A DNA stretch of 64,000 nucleotides, from NCBI RefSeq assembly GCF_024498295.1, contig NZ_CP101827.1:1430001-1494000 (forward strand), written 5' to 3'. The DNA is from Thermocaproicibacter melissae. GTDB lineage: Bacteria > Bacillota > Clostridia > Oscillospirales > Acutalibacteraceae. Positions 35,116 to 44,040 of the stretch are shown here, piece after piece. Within the stretch, counting starts at the first letter, position 1, and each line of letters begins with the position of its first letter. The notes below the pieces were generated by a model that saw only the letters and a program-made list of their open reading frames with translations, ran no database searches and had not been told where the DNA came from. Both the position numbers and the translations under genes were made by a program.

Positions 35116-35871
35116 ATGTTTGAGCGTGTTAAGGTTGTTCCGATTAATGACCACATCTGGCTGCTGGACGACAACAACGAAGGCACCGGCTACGTGGTAG
35201 CCGGCAAAGAAAAAGCACTCATCATCGACACGATGAACGGTTATGAAGATGTGCGTGCCATTGCACAAACGCTGACCGATCTCCCGCTGACCGTCGTAAA
35301 CACGCATGGACATGCGGACCATATTATCGGCAACGTCTATTTTGACCGCGCTTTTCTTCATCCGGCGGACGTAACGCTCGCGGAGGAGTGTTTTCACAGT
35401 CCCGAATTTCAGGAAGCAGCGCAGAAATATGGTCTGAAGCCGGCCGAGATGGTTCCGATTCACGGCGGTGATGTCTTCGACCTCGGCGGAGTTCAGCTTG
35501 AGGTTATTGAAACTCCGGGACACACGCCGGGCAGCATCTGCCTGCTCGACCGCAAAGACCGCATCCTTTTTTCCGGCGACACGATTGTCCCGCATGTCTG
35601 GATGCAGCTTCCAAAATCGCTTCCGCTGACGACGCTTGTGCATTCGCTGGACAATCTGCTGGCACTTGGCGGAGCGTTTGACAAAATCTTTACCGGGCAT
35701 TCCACCAATGAACCTCTGCCTGCTTCGCACTGCAAGGAAGAACGCGACGCCGTTCAGGAAGTTATCGAAGGCAAAACTCAAAACGACGAGCCCTATGAGT
35801 GGTTCGGCCAAGTCAGCAAAGCACATCCCTACGGCGACAAGAAACAATGGAAAGTCGTTTACAACGGCTGA
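35116..35871 (+). CDS. metallo-beta-lactamase-fold hydrolase
   Basis: 251 residues. The metal site NTHGHADHIIGN lies near 61, with further ligands in ETPGHTPGSICLLD near 136, FSGDTI near 155 and FTGHSTNEPL near 196. The family hydrolyses thioesters, lactones or phosphate diesters with two metals; the real substrate cannot be read. GAAAGCGAGG precedes the ATG. It stands alone between terminators. Confidence 0.88.
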   Translation: MFERVKVVPINDHIWLLDDNNEGTGYVVAGKEKALIIDTMNGYEDVRAIAQTLTDLPLTVVNTHGHADHIIGNVYFDRAFLHPADVTLAEECFHSPEFQEAAQKYGLKPAEMVPIHGGDVFDLGGVQLEVIETPGHTPGSICLLDRKDRILFSGDTIVPHVWMQLPKSLPLTTLVHSLDNLLALGGAFDKIFTGHSTNEPLPASHCKEERDAVQEVIEGKTQNDEPYEWFGQVSKAHPYGDKKQWKVVYNG

Positions 35872-35890
35872 AACAATCTACATAAGAAAA

Positions 35891-35924
35891 AGAGAGGGCC
35901 GCGGAAAATTCCGCGCCCTCCTTC
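35891..35924 (+). terminator. terminator of the MBL-fold gene
   Basis: GAGGGCCGCGGAA/TTCCGCGCCCTC, then CTTCT. Confidence 0.75.
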
Positions 35925-35948
35925 TGCTATGGATTGCCCGACAACCTA

Positions 35949-35994
35949 TGGAAAAAATCGGCGAACCGATACACTCGATTCGCCGATTTCTTTC
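35949..35994 (-). terminator. terminator of the oadB-proS operon
   Basis: AAATCGGCGAACCGA/TCGATTCGCCGATTT, loop TACAC, with T-runs on both strands. Confidence 0.85.
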
Positions 35995-36000
35995 TGTTTA

Positions 36001-37437
36001 TTAATATGCTTTGCCCCAGTAAACCATTTTGTCTGCCGGTTTACCGCAGCAAACGCAGACGTCGGAAAGATGCTCCTGCTCAAACGGGATGCAGCGGGAA
36101 GTAAGGCCCGCAACTTCCTTGATCTTCGCTTCGCAGGCGGCGTCACCGCACCACATAGCTTTCACAAGGCCCGGTTTCGTGTCTGCAATCTCTTTCATTT
36201 CGTCGAGATTCTTCGCAACGTATGTCATTCTCTCACGGCGCTCCAGTGCGCGGTCATACATCTGCTTGCGCACATTTTCGAGCTGCTCCGCAACGGCGTC
36301 TTCCAGTCCGGCAAGCGGCGTGAAGATTTTCTCGCGGTCCGTGCGGCGAACCAGTACGCACTGGTCGTTTGCAATATCCTTCGGCCCGATTTCCAGACGG
36401 AGCGGAACGCCCTTCATCTCATACTGGGCAAATTTCCAGCCCGGTGACTGGTCGGAGTCGTCAACCTTCACACGGAAGCGGCCTTTCAGGCGAGCCTCCA
36501 GCTCACGAGCCTTGTCGAGAACACCCGGCTTGTGCTGTGCGACCGGAACAATGATGACCTGAATCGGCGCAACGGCAGGCGGCAGGACAAGGCCGTCGTT
36601 GTCGCCGTGCGTCATGATGATGCCGCCGATGATGCGCGTGCTCATGCCCCAAGAAGTCTGGAACGGATGGCACAGCGAATTGTCGCGGCCCTGGAAGGTA
36701 ACATTGAAGGCTTTGGCAAAGCCGTCGCCGAAGTAATGGCTCGTGCCGGACTGCAACGCTTTTCCGTCGTGCATCATAGCCTCGATGGTATACGTTGCTT
36801 CCGCGCCGGCGAATTTCTCGCTTTCGGTCTTCTGTCCCTTGATGACTGGAATGGCGAGCTGTTGTTCACAGAAATCGGCGTAAACATTCAGCATCTGCTT
36901 GGTTTCGGCGATTGCTTCCTCCGCCGTTTCGTGCATGGTGTGGCCTTCCTGCCAATGGAACTCTACCGAGCGCAGGAACGGACGCGTTGTCTTTTCCCAG
37001 CGGACAACGGAGCACCACTGGTTGTAGAGCTTCGGCAGGTCGCGCCAAGAGTGAATCACGCGGGCGTAATGGTCGCAGAATAAAGTTTCGGAGGTCGGGC
37101 GCACACAAATACGCTCCGGCAGCTTCTCCTCGCCGCCCATTGTCACCCATGCTACCTCGGGAGCAAATCCTTCCACATGCTCTTTCTCTTTGTTGAGAAG
37201 GCTTTCGGGAATAAAGATCGGCATGGAGACATTCACGTGGCCGAGTTCCTTGAAACGCGTGTCGAGGTAATGCTGAATATTCTCCCAGATGGCCCAGCCG
37301 TACGGTTCAATGACCATGCAGCCGCGCACGCTGGAGTAATCCATGAGTTCCGCTTTTTTTACAATGTCAGTGTACCACTGGGCGAAATCTTCCTCCATGG
37401 GAGTGATTGCTTCTACCATCTTTTTTTGTTCAGCCAT
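36001..37437 (-). CDS. proS: prolyl-tRNA synthetase, archaeal/eukaryotic type
   Basis: Charges tRNA-Pro. 478 residues of the short class II form without the bacterial editing insertion. Motif 2 region is [37 protein letters not shown] (read in pieces, near 115-150), and [10 protein letters not shown] lies near 180. A C-terminal zinc-type Cys domain follows ([30 protein letters not shown]). Lack of the editing domain is notable because a YbaK-type Cys-tRNA deacylase is encoded at 60691. The ATG at 37437 is one base after the upstream stop, with AAGGGG inside the previous gene. Confidence 0.95.
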   Translation of the reverse strand: MAEQKKMVEAITPMEEDFAQWYTDIVKKAELMDYSSVRGCMVIEPYGWAIWENIQHYLDTRFKELGHVNVSMPIFIPESLLNKEKEHVEGFAPEVAWVTMGGEEKLPERICVRPTSETLFCDHYARVIHSWRDLPKLYNQWCSVVRWEKTTRPFLRSVEFHWQEGHTMHETAEEAIAETKQMLNVYADFCEQQLAIPVIKGQKTESEKFAGAEATYTIEAMMHDGKALQSGTSHYFGDGFAKAFNVTFQGRDNSLCHPFQTSWGMSTRIIGGIIMTHGDNDGLVLPPAVAPIQVIIVPVAQHKPGVLDKARELEARLKGRFRVKVDDSDQSPGWKFAQYEMKGVPLRLEIGPKDIANDQCVLVRRTDREKIFTPLAGLEDAVAEQLENVRKQMYDRALERRERMTYVAKNLDEMKEIADTKPGLVKAMWCGDAACEAKIKEVAGLTSRCIPFEQEHLSDVCVCCGKPADKMVYWGKAY

Positions 37438-37438
37438 T

Positions 37439-37651
37439 TTAATTCCCCTTATCCTTAGAACCGGCGTCTTCTGTCTGCTTCGCACCGGTTTTCTTCTTTT
37501 CCGTCACACGATTCAGAACTACTACTACGGCGCAGATGAGCAGCATGACGAGGAAAATTCCGAGCATGCCGAAACCCATTGCCTGCAGCGCCGCATTGAT
37601 GGAATCGCCGGTTACCTGACCCATCGGGCCTTGATAATCAAGAAAGCGCAT
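37439..37651 (-). CDS. small one-helix protein, OadG/gamma-subunit-like
   Basis: 70 residues: a short N-terminus, one membrane helix ([19 protein letters not shown] near 30-48), then a highly charged tail [19 protein letters not shown]. Size, helix and charged tail resemble the gamma subunit that assembles Na+-pumping decarboxylases. It lies directly between the beta subunit gene and proS with only 15 and 1 bases of spacing. Confidence 0.7.
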   Translation of the reverse strand: MRFLDYQGPMGQVTGDSINAALQAMGFGMLGIFLVMLLICAVVVVLNRVTEKKKTGAKQTEDAGSKDKGN

Positions 37652-37666
37652 TTCTTCTCAGCCTCC

Positions 37667-38797
37667 TCAGTGAATCAGCGTTTCCGCGAGCTTCAGCAGG
37701 ATACCGCCGGCTACAACCGAGCCGATCTGGCCTGCTACGTTTGCGCCGACCGCGTGCATCAGCAGGTGGTTCTGGTTGTCTTCTTCCAGACCCATTTTCT
37801 GAATCACACGCGCAGACATCGGGAATGCTGAAATTCCGGCCGCTCCGACCATCGGGTTGAACTTCTTCCCCTCCGGCAGAAACAGGTTCATCAGTTTTGC
37901 AAAGAGTACGCCGCCGATGCTGTCGAAAACGAAGGCAAAAAGGCCCAGCGCCATGATAAGCAGCGTGTCCCAGCGAACGAATTTTTCCGCCTGCATCTGG
38001 AACGAAACCGTAATGCCAAGGAAAATGGTAATCAAATTGGAAAGCGGCCCTTCTGCCGTTTTGCAGAGACTTTCGAGCTTACCGCATTCGCGAATCAGGT
38101 TGCCGAACATCAAAAAGCCTACCAGTGCAACGGAATCCGGAGCAATCAGGCCGGCAATCAAGGTTACGACAATCGGGAACAGAATCTTTGTTGTCTTAGA
38201 CACCGACTCGGGGCGGTACGGCATGCGGATTTTGCGCTCTTTCTTCGTCGTAACAAGGCGAATGGCAAACGGCTGAATGACCGGAACCAATGCCATGTAC
38301 GAATAAGCCGCAACCGTGATTGCGCCGACATAATTGCTTTTCAGCGTCTGCGCAACAAGGATGGAGGTCGGCCCGTCGGCTGCACCGATGACACCGGCCG
38401 ATATTGCGTCCTTGAGCGGGAAGCCGAGCAGCACCGCCATAAACACCGTGAAGAAAATGCCGAACTGCGCCGCGCCACCGAACAGGAACATGCGCGGGTT
38501 GGAAAGCAGCGGCCCGAAGTCAATCATGGCACCGATGCCGACAAACAGAAGCAGCGGCATGGCTTCCGAAGCGCTGATGCCCGCGTGGTAAAGCCACTGC
38601 ACAATGCCGTTGTCGCCCAGAACGCCGGTGTACGGCAGGTTGACGAGAATTGCGCCGAAACCCATCGGAATGAGCAGCGATGGTTCAAAGTCCTTTTTGA
38701 TCGCAAGCCAGATCAGAAGGCCGCCGACGACCCACATCACCAGCATCTTCCAGGTGATTCCCTGAAATCCTTGGATGAGAAAAGTAAACTGTTCCAA
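37667..38797 (-). CDS. sodium ion-translocating decarboxylase beta subunit
   Basis: 376 residues, about ten membrane helices. It couples decarboxylation of an acyl substrate to Na+ export. GITWKMLVMWVVGGLLIWLA opens the protein; GAADGPTSILVAQTL near 140 and PMVGAAGISAFPMSARVIQKMG (read in pieces, near 320) are the conserved Na+/coupling regions of OadB/GcdB/MmdB. The start is TTG with AAAGGACG upstream. No carboxyltransferase alpha or biotin carrier gene is present here, so the substrate (oxaloacetate, methylmalonyl-CoA or glutaconyl-CoA) is unknown. Confidence 0.92.
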   Translation of the reverse strand: MEQFTFLIQGFQGITWKMLVMWVVGGLLIWLAIKKDFEPSLLIPMGFGAILVNLPYTGVLGDNGIVQWLYHAGISASEAMPLLLFVGIGAMIDFGPLLSNPRMFLFGGAAQFGIFFTVFMAVLLGFPLKDAISAGVIGAADGPTSILVAQTLKSNYVGAITVAAYSYMALVPVIQPFAIRLVTTKKERKIRMPYRPESVSKTTKILFPIVVTLIAGLIAPDSVALVGFLMFGNLIRECGKLESLCKTAEGPLSNLITIFLGITVSFQMQAEKFVRWDTLLIMALGLFAFVFDSIGGVLFAKLMNLFLPEGKKFNPMVGAAGISAFPMSARVIQKMGLEEDNQNHLLMHAVGANVAGQIGSVVAGGILLKLAETLIH

Positions 38798-38848
38798 ACG
38801 GGGAAACGTCCTTTCGCACTATTATCGTATTTTACGTCATACTCTCTT

Positions 38849-38877
38849 ATTATAAAGACCGACAGTGCGTTTTTCAA
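38849..38877 (-). promoter_or_regulatory. oadB-proS operon promoter
   Basis: TTGAAA (38877-38872), 17-bp spacer, TATAAT (38854-38849) on the minus strand. Confidence 0.8.
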
Positions 38878-38914
38878 GCACTACCGACTTTTCCATGAAG
38901 TTTTGCACGGCGAT

Positions 38915-38946
38915 GCAAAAAATCCGCCATGCGCTGCATGGCGGAT
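38915..38946 (-). terminator. terminator of acpP
   Basis: ATCCGCCATGC/GCATGGCGGAT with a three-base loop, then TTTTTTGC on the minus strand. Confidence 0.9.
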
Positions 38947-38972
38947 AATAAATGAGCAGAGTTCTGCCCAGA

Positions 38973-39200
38973 TTACTGGTGGTCTTCGATATATTTGACC
39001 AATTCCCCAACCGTCTTGAGGTTCTCCACTTCCTCATCCGGAATCTCGATCTCGAATTCGTCCTCAATTGACATCAGCAGATCGACAACATCCAGAGAAT
39101 CTGCGCCGAGGTCGTCAGCGATGTTGGTGTCCGGGGTAATCGAATCCTCCTCAACATCAAACTGCTCGCTCAGAATCGCCTTTACTTTCTCTAAAACCAT
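38973..39200 (-). CDS. acpP: acyl carrier protein
   Basis: 75 residues, acidic. The phosphopantetheine Ser is in DDLGADSLDVVDLLM near 36. It carries acyl chains in fatty acid synthesis. TAAGGAGGAT precedes the ATG at 39200. Monocistronic with its own promoter and terminator, not within a fab cluster. Confidence 0.95.
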   Translation of the reverse strand: MVLEKVKAILSEQFDVEEDSITPDTNIADDLGADSLDVVDLLMSIEDEFEIEIPDEEVENLKTVGELVKYIEDHQ

Positions 39201-39340
39201 GCTTATCCTCCTTAAGAAATGGGATGCCCCGCTCATCCTAAAATACAGCCTTTTGTGGACAACGGGGACAATGGCGTGCTACAATTGCCACAAAAGCGAA
39301 ATTCCCCGCGGTTTTTCCGGGGAACCGAAACACTATCCAC

Positions 39341-39369
39341 ATATTATTAGCAAAGTGATTCTTTGTCAA
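39341..39369 (-). promoter_or_regulatory. acpP promoter
   Basis: TTGACA (39369-39364), 17-bp spacer, TAATAT (39346-39341) on the minus strand. Confidence 0.75.
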
Positions 39370-39403
39370 TATCCTTTTTCATTCTTTTTTAGGGGAGATT
39401 TGT

Positions 39404-40747
39404 GTGAACACCTGCAGTTTTGCCCTGATTGGCCATCCGATAGGCCACAGCATGTCACCGTTCCTTCACTCAAAGCTTTTCGCCCTCTCCGGAGTCAATG
39501 CCTCCTATACCCTGCACGATATTTCTCCGGAGAATCTCGCCTCATCCGTCCCGTTTCTGCGGACGCTTGACGGGTTCAACATCACGATTCCCCATAAAGA
39601 AACAATTATTCGTTTTCTCGATTCGCTGGACCCGCGCGCCGAGGAAGCTGGCTCCGTCAACACCGTAAAAAATGTGGATGGGCGTCTGATTGGCTACACG
39701 ACGGACGGCGAAGGCTTCCGCCGTGCACTGGAATTTGCCGGCGTTCCGCTTGGCGGAAGGGTCGCAATTCTCGGTGCCGGAGGCGCCGCGCGCGCCATCG
39801 CCTTTGAAGCGGCTCACGCGGGTGCCCGTATCACCGTTGCCGCGCGGGAACACAGCCTCCCCTCGGCGCAGCGTCTATGCGCCGAGCTTCGTGCAAAAAT
39901 TCCGGGCACAACCGCGGAAAGCTGCTTAATCTCAAATTTGAGCGGAACATGGGACCTTCTCGTCAACGCAACGCCAGCCGGCATGATTCCGCATCCGGAA
40001 ACCTGCGCCGCTTCGGAGGAGCTTGTGGCAAATTCCGCTTGCGTGTTTGACGCTGTTTACAATCCTGATGAAACAAAGCTCCTCTCCATCGCAAAACGCC
40101 TCGGAAAAAAGGCGGTGGGCGGCGTCGGCATGCTCGTCTGCCAAGCCGCGGCCGCCGAGGAAATCTGGCTCGGTACACATTTTTCCGCTAAAGACCTGCA
40201 GGCGCTGTTTGCGGAAACCTCCCTTCAGGTGAGGGCGCGGTTCGGCAATCTCACGCTCTGCGGATTCATGGGGTGCGGAAAAACGACCTGCGGCCGGATT
40301 CTAGCCAAACGACTGAATCGCCGCTTTGTGGACCTGGACGAGTACATTGAGCAGAAGCAGGGAATGTCCGTTTCCGAAATCTTTGCCAAAAAAGGGGAAC
40401 CGGCGTTCCGGCAGATGGAAACGGATGCCGTGAAGGAACTTTCGCACTCCGGCGGGCTTGTGATTGCTGCCGGCGGAGGAACCCTGTTGAAGCCGGAAAA
40501 TGCCGCTGCCCTGCGGGCAAACGGCATTGTTGTTCTGCTGGACGCTTCTCTGGAAGCGGTACGGGAACGGCTGAAAGATGACACCGCTCGTCCGCTCCTG
40601 CACCAGCCAAACAGCGCGGATGCAATTGATTTTCTTTACCGGGAGCGGCTTGCAGGTTACCGCGCTGCAGCCGATTTCACCGTACCCGCCGACGGCACGC
40701 CGGAAGAAACCGTAGAATCCGTTATTCGGCTTCTCTCTCTTGCTTAA
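39404..40747 (+). CDS. aroE-aroK: fused shikimate dehydrogenase - shikimate kinase
   Basis: 447 residues joining two consecutive shikimate-pathway enzymes. Residues 1-270 are AroE: LIGHPIGHSMSPFLHSKLF near 8, FNITIPHKE with the catalytic Lys near 60, and the NADP loop LGAGGAARAIAFE near 122. From about 283 the second half is AroK: the P-loop GFMGCGKTTCGRILA, FVDLDEYIE, GEPAFRQMETDAV and AAGGGTLL. No stop or frameshift separates them. The start is GTG with GGGGAG upstream. It stands apart from the main aro operon that begins at 42965, which lacks both functions. Confidence 0.93.
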   Translation: MNTCSFALIGHPIGHSMSPFLHSKLFALSGVNASYTLHDISPENLASSVPFLRTLDGFNITIPHKETIIRFLDSLDPRAEEAGSVNTVKNVDGRLIGYTTDGEGFRRALEFAGVPLGGRVAILGAGGAARAIAFEAAHAGARITVAAREHSLPSAQRLCAELRAKIPGTTAESCLISNLSGTWDLLVNATPAGMIPHPETCAASEELVANSACVFDAVYNPDETKLLSIAKRLGKKAVGGVGMLVCQAAAAEEIWLGTHFSAKDLQALFAETSLQVRARFGNLTLCGFMGCGKTTCGRILAKRLNRRFVDLDEYIEQKQGMSVSEIFAKKGEPAFRQMETDAVKELSHSGGLVIAAGGGTLLKPENAAALRANGIVVLLDASLEAVRERLKDDTARPLLHQPNSADAIDFLYRERLAGYRAAADFTVPADGTPEETVESVIRLLSLA

Positions 40748-42440
40748 GGGAATTGTAGGAAATGTCCGAAATTTTCATTCCCTTGCAATAGATGCAAAAA
40801 GAATTTTTGCCTTTTCTCTTAGCGCAATACATCGCCGTGTCTGCTTTACGGAACAGCTCGTCGTAGCTTTTTCCGTCAGCCGGGAAGAAAGCAATCCCCA
40901 CACTTCCGGAAATATGTGACGTTGCGCTTTGAACGGAGGCGATGGTTTCGTTCAGCGCCTGTGCTTTTTTAACGGCCGCAGCCGGGTCCGTGTGTTCCAT
41001 GAAGATGATGAATTCGTCGCCGCCGACGCGGCCGACGATGTCGCTCTCTCGGAACAATGCGCGGATTCTTCTCGCGAGTTCGGCAATTACCTTGTCACCC
41101 GAAAGATGGCCCAAGCTGTCGTTAATTTTTTTAAAGTTGTCAATGTCCACGACGAAAAGTGCATGCCGCTCGTTTTCCGTGCTGTGCGCAATGGCTGCAT
41201 TAACCATTGCGATAGCTGAAAAGCGGTTATAAAGGCCCGTAAGAAGATCATGCTCCGCCTTTCGGCGCAGGTCTAGGGCCTCTTTTTTCTTGTGGTCGAT
41301 ATCCGTAAACATCACAATAAGCCTTGCAGGCTGACCGGCGCTGTCGCAGAACAATGTACACTTCAGGGTACACCAGATGTAGGTTCCGTCACTGGAGCGG
41401 AAGCGGAAATCTTCGTCGTCTGGTTTCTGCCCGCTCATAACCCGCTTACAGTAATCCAGCAAGGCGGGGCGGTCTTCTTCAAAGACAAAATCCGTTTTTT
41501 TCAGGAACGGAAGGAGTTCGTTCGCTTTCAGGTGCAAATTCGTATCGCGGAATTTCTTCCGGAACGGACCGGAAAAGTAAAACTCCCCTGTGCTGAAATT
41601 GCAGTCCACCACCGGATATGTAGCATTCTCCAAAATCAGGCGAAACCGCTCTTCGCTGGCCTTCAGCTCATCCTGCGCTTCTTTGATGGAGGTTACGTCA
41701 ATGAGCACGCTGTAAATCCACACCGTTCCGTTTTCATCCACCATACAGCGCGCCTTGTTCAGCATCCACAACACGCTGCCGTCTTTGCACACCACGCGGA
41801 ACATAAAAGCAACCACACGGTCGTCCCACGTTTTGGCATTGCGAATCTGTTCCAGAAGACCGGGGCGATCAGCCGGGAAGACCATCTCCAAAAACCGGCT
41901 CTGAAATACCTGCACAATCTCCTGCTGCGTATAGCCGGAAATTCGGCAGAATCCGTCGCTGACGAAATTCAGCGTTAAATTTTCGTCTGCGCGGAACCGA
42001 AGTACGCCGCCCGGAATGTTCGCTGTGAGCGCTTCGAGTTCTTCCTTCTGTTCCCGCTGAATTCGCTGAAACCTGCGCGCCAGTGTGATATTGTCGACAA
42101 TCCCCAAGAAGAATCTCTCTCCGCCCTCCGAACAGCGTGTTGCACGAAATGAGACCCAGATGTGGTGGCCGTCTTTGCGAATCAGCTTCAGCTGCACAAC
42201 AACATGCCCCTGGTCACCGGCACGCCGCAAGAGTGCTTCCCAGTCTTCCGGGTTCGCCTCCCGAAGAACAGGCTTTTCACCCGGTTCGCGAAGCCTGCGG
42301 ATTTCTCCTTCGCAGTAACCCAGCATATCGTAAAACCCGGCGCTGGCAGACAAAATCGTGAGTTCCGGGTCGTCTCTGATTTTCAGAACACCCAGCCCAA
42401 GCTGATCCAGCAGCGAAATATTCAAACCGACTTCGCTCAT
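40722..42440 (-). CDS. diguanylate cyclase with three PAS domains
   Basis: 572 residues. Three PAS/PAC-like sensor domains (about 10-120, 145-260 and 270-395), each ending in PAC-type strands such as GTVWIYSVLIDVTSIKEA, precede a GGDEF domain (about 405-565). The active-site loop GGDEF is intact and an RxxD inhibitory site (RESD) lies five residues before it, so it should make cyclic di-GMP with product inhibition. No signal peptide or membrane helix, so a cytosolic signal is sensed. The ATG at 42440 follows GAGGCGG. Its end overlaps the 3' end of the fused aroE-aroK gene by 26 bp, tail to tail. Confidence 0.9.
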   Translation of the reverse strand: MSEVGLNISLLDQLGLGVLKIRDDPELTILSASAGFYDMLGYCEGEIRRLREPGEKPVLREANPEDWEALLRRAGDQGHVVVQLKLIRKDGHHIWVSFRATRCSEGGERFFLGIVDNITLARRFQRIQREQKEELEALTANIPGGVLRFRADENLTLNFVSDGFCRISGYTQQEIVQVFQSRFLEMVFPADRPGLLEQIRNAKTWDDRVVAFMFRVVCKDGSVLWMLNKARCMVDENGTVWIYSVLIDVTSIKEAQDELKASEERFRLILENATYPVVDCNFSTGEFYFSGPFRKKFRDTNLHLKANELLPFLKKTDFVFEEDRPALLDYCKRVMSGQKPDDEDFRFRSSDGTYIWCTLKCTLFCDSAGQPARLIVMFTDIDHKKKEALDLRRKAEHDLLTGLYNRFSAIAMVNAAIAHSTENERHALFVVDIDNFKKINDSLGHLSGDKVIAELARRIRALFRESDIVGRVGGDEFIIFMEHTDPAAAVKKAQALNETIASVQSATSHISGSVGIAFFPADGKSYDELFRKADTAMYCAKRKGKNSFCIYCKGMKISDISYNSLKQEREAE

Positions 42441-42640
42441 TGCGAATTTCCGCCTCAATTCTTAACCGGCATCCCTGCTATATGATGTTTCCACAAATGT
42501 TTATAACAACATGTAAATTTGTTTGAATATGTAAATTAATTATATTTTTTACAATTATTCCTTTGATTACTTTTTAGAATTATTTTCACAAATTACTTTT
42601 ATTTTACATATTTTAAAAAGGAAATAACTGTCGAAATTTC

Positions 42641-42669
42641 TTGACAGCACGTTATCTTTGTACTAAGAT
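42641..42669 (+). promoter_or_regulatory. promoter of the aro leader and operon
   Basis: TTGACA at 42641-42646, 17-bp spacer, TAAGAT at 42664-42669. About 290 nt of leader separate it from aroF. Confidence 0.8.
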
Positions 42670-42704
42670 AAATTCCAAACAGTCAGAAGGGTGTGAAACT
42701 CGGC

Positions 42705-42848
42705 ATGGCAGCAATGTTCTGCGGCAATCGATTTATGGCTTATTCCTATCCCCGCTATTCGTATATGGCGTGGGACGCTTTTGCATGCAGAAAAACAGCC
42801 GTCATACCGATTTCCGCAGGAAGGGGCATGTTTGCACCCTTGCCGTAA
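42705..42848 (+). CDS. aromatic-rich leader peptide of the aro operon
   Basis: 47 codons starting 36 nt after the promoter, with AAGGGTG about 11 nt upstream. Between residues 5 and 26 there are three Phe, four Tyr and one Trp, including the run YSYPRYSYMAW (13-23). It ends 14 nt before a strong terminator and 116 nt before aroF. This is the classic arrangement of ribosome-mediated attenuation: stalling at aromatic codons would favour an antiterminator. The alternative, a small functional protein, is less likely given position and composition. A GTG at 42693 is also in frame. Confidence 0.65.
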   Translation: MAAMFCGNRFMAYSYPRYSYMAWDAFACRKTAVIPISAGRGMFAPLP

Positions 42849-42862
42849 ATTTTTGGCAAAAT

Positions 42863-42897
42863 AAAAGGCGGAGCCGGAAGCGGCTCCGCCTTTTTTG
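42863..42897 (+). terminator. attenuator terminator before aroF
   Basis: AAAAGGCGGAGCCG/CGGCTCCGCCTTTT, a GAAG-type loop, then TTTTTT. It lies between leader peptide and aroF. An upstream TTCCGC (about 42812-42817) could pair with its GCGGA arm as part of an antiterminator. Confidence 0.9.
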
Positions 42898-42964
42898 CTT
42901 TGCAATTAATCGATGCAAATACTATTAACGCCATTCTCAAAAGGCTGAAACGGAGGAAAATAAC

Positions 42965-43990
42965 ATGATTATCATTCTAAAATCCGGCTGTTCCGCGGAA
43001 CAGGCAAAAGAATTCGCTGCATCTCTGCAAAAGAAATACGGTGTGCAGGTGAATATCTGGTTCGGCACACAGAGCACCGTTCTCGGCCTCATCGGGGACA
43101 CCTCGAGCATTGATATTGATTCCATTGCCGCGCAGGACTGCGTGGAAAGCGTCAAGCGCGTACAAGAACCCTACAAAAAAGCAAACCGGAAGTTTCATCC
43201 GGACGACACCGTCATCACGCTGCCGAGCGGGCAAAAAATCGGCGACGGCAGCATCGCGCTGATTGCCGGGCCTTGCTCGGTGGAATCCTCTGAGCAAATC
43301 TGCGAGGTAGCGGAGCGTGTAAAAAAGGCAGGCGCGCAGTTCCTCCGCGGCGGCGCCTTCAAACCGCGCACTTCGCCCTACTCGTTCCAAGGCCTGAGGG
43401 CCGAAGGGCTGGACCTGCTTGCGGAAGCAAAAAAGAAAACCGGCCTGCCCATTGTCACGGAAATCATGAGTGAAAAATACATCGACCTCTTCCTCGAAAA
43501 GGGCGTCGATGTAATTCAGGTTGGAGCGAGAAACATGCAAAACTTTGAGCTGCTCAAGCAACTCGGCCGCATCAACAAGCCGATTCTGCTCAAGCGCGGC
43601 CTTTCAAACACCATTGAAGAGCTTCTGATGAGCGCCGAGTACATTATGTCGGGCGGCAACGAACAGGTCATTTTGTGTGAACGCGGCATCCGCACGTTTG
43701 AGACTTACACGCGCAATACGCTCGACATTTCCGCTGTCCCGGTGCTGAAGCGCCTTTCGCATCTTCCTGTCATCGTGGACCCGAGTCATGCCTCCGGCAT
43801 CTCTTGGCTTGTGGAGCCGCTTGCGCTTGCCGCTGTTGCGGCCGGAGCTGACGGCCTTATCATTGAGGTTCACAACGACCCGAAGCACGCACTCTCCGAC
43901 GGCGCGCAGTCTCTCACGCCGGACCAGTTCGACCACACGGCCGCCCGCGTGAAAGCGGCTGCCAAGGCTTTGGGCCGGGCCGTAGAATAA
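42965..43990 (+). CDS. aroF: DAHP synthase, type I beta with N-terminal regulatory domain
   Basis: First step of aromatic synthesis: phosphoenolpyruvate plus erythrose 4-phosphate. 341 residues. Residues 1-75 are a ferredoxin-like domain ([17 protein letters not shown]) as in the Phe/Tyr-inhibited Thermotoga type. The barrel has [10 protein letters not shown] near 98, [17 protein letters not shown] near 122, [14 protein letters not shown] near 184, LLKRGL near 202 and IVDPSHASG near 270. GGAGGAAAATAAC precedes the ATG. First gene of a six-gene operon controlled by the leader above. Confidence 0.95.
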   Translation: MIIILKSGCSAEQAKEFAASLQKKYGVQVNIWFGTQSTVLGLIGDTSSIDIDSIAAQDCVESVKRVQEPYKKANRKFHPDDTVITLPSGQKIGDGSIALIAGPCSVESSEQICEVAERVKKAGAQFLRGGAFKPRTSPYSFQGLRAEGLDLLAEAKKKTGLPIVTEIMSEKYIDLFLEKGVDVIQVGARNMQNFELLKQLGRINKPILLKRGLSNTIEELLMSAEYIMSGGNEQVILCERGIRTFETYTRNTLDISAVPVLKRLSHLPVIVDPSHASGISWLVEPLALAAVAAGADGLIIEVHNDPKHALSDGAQSLTPDQFDHTAARVKAAAKALGRAVE

Positions 43991-44002
43991 ATCCCGCTTT
44001 CG

Positions 44003-44011
44003 TGCTATAAT
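44003..44011 (+). promoter_or_regulatory. possible internal promoter before tyrA
   Basis: Extended -10 box TGCTATAAT in the 50-bp gap after aroF; no clear -35 box. Confidence 0.35.
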
Positions 44012-44040
44012 GATGCAAATAGAAAAAGCGGAGGAGCGTT

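Noticed and set aside
42661-42964. A T-box before aroF
   Set aside because: No GGTNCCGCGG-like core and no AGAGAG stem I element; the aromatic leader ORF explains the terminator better.
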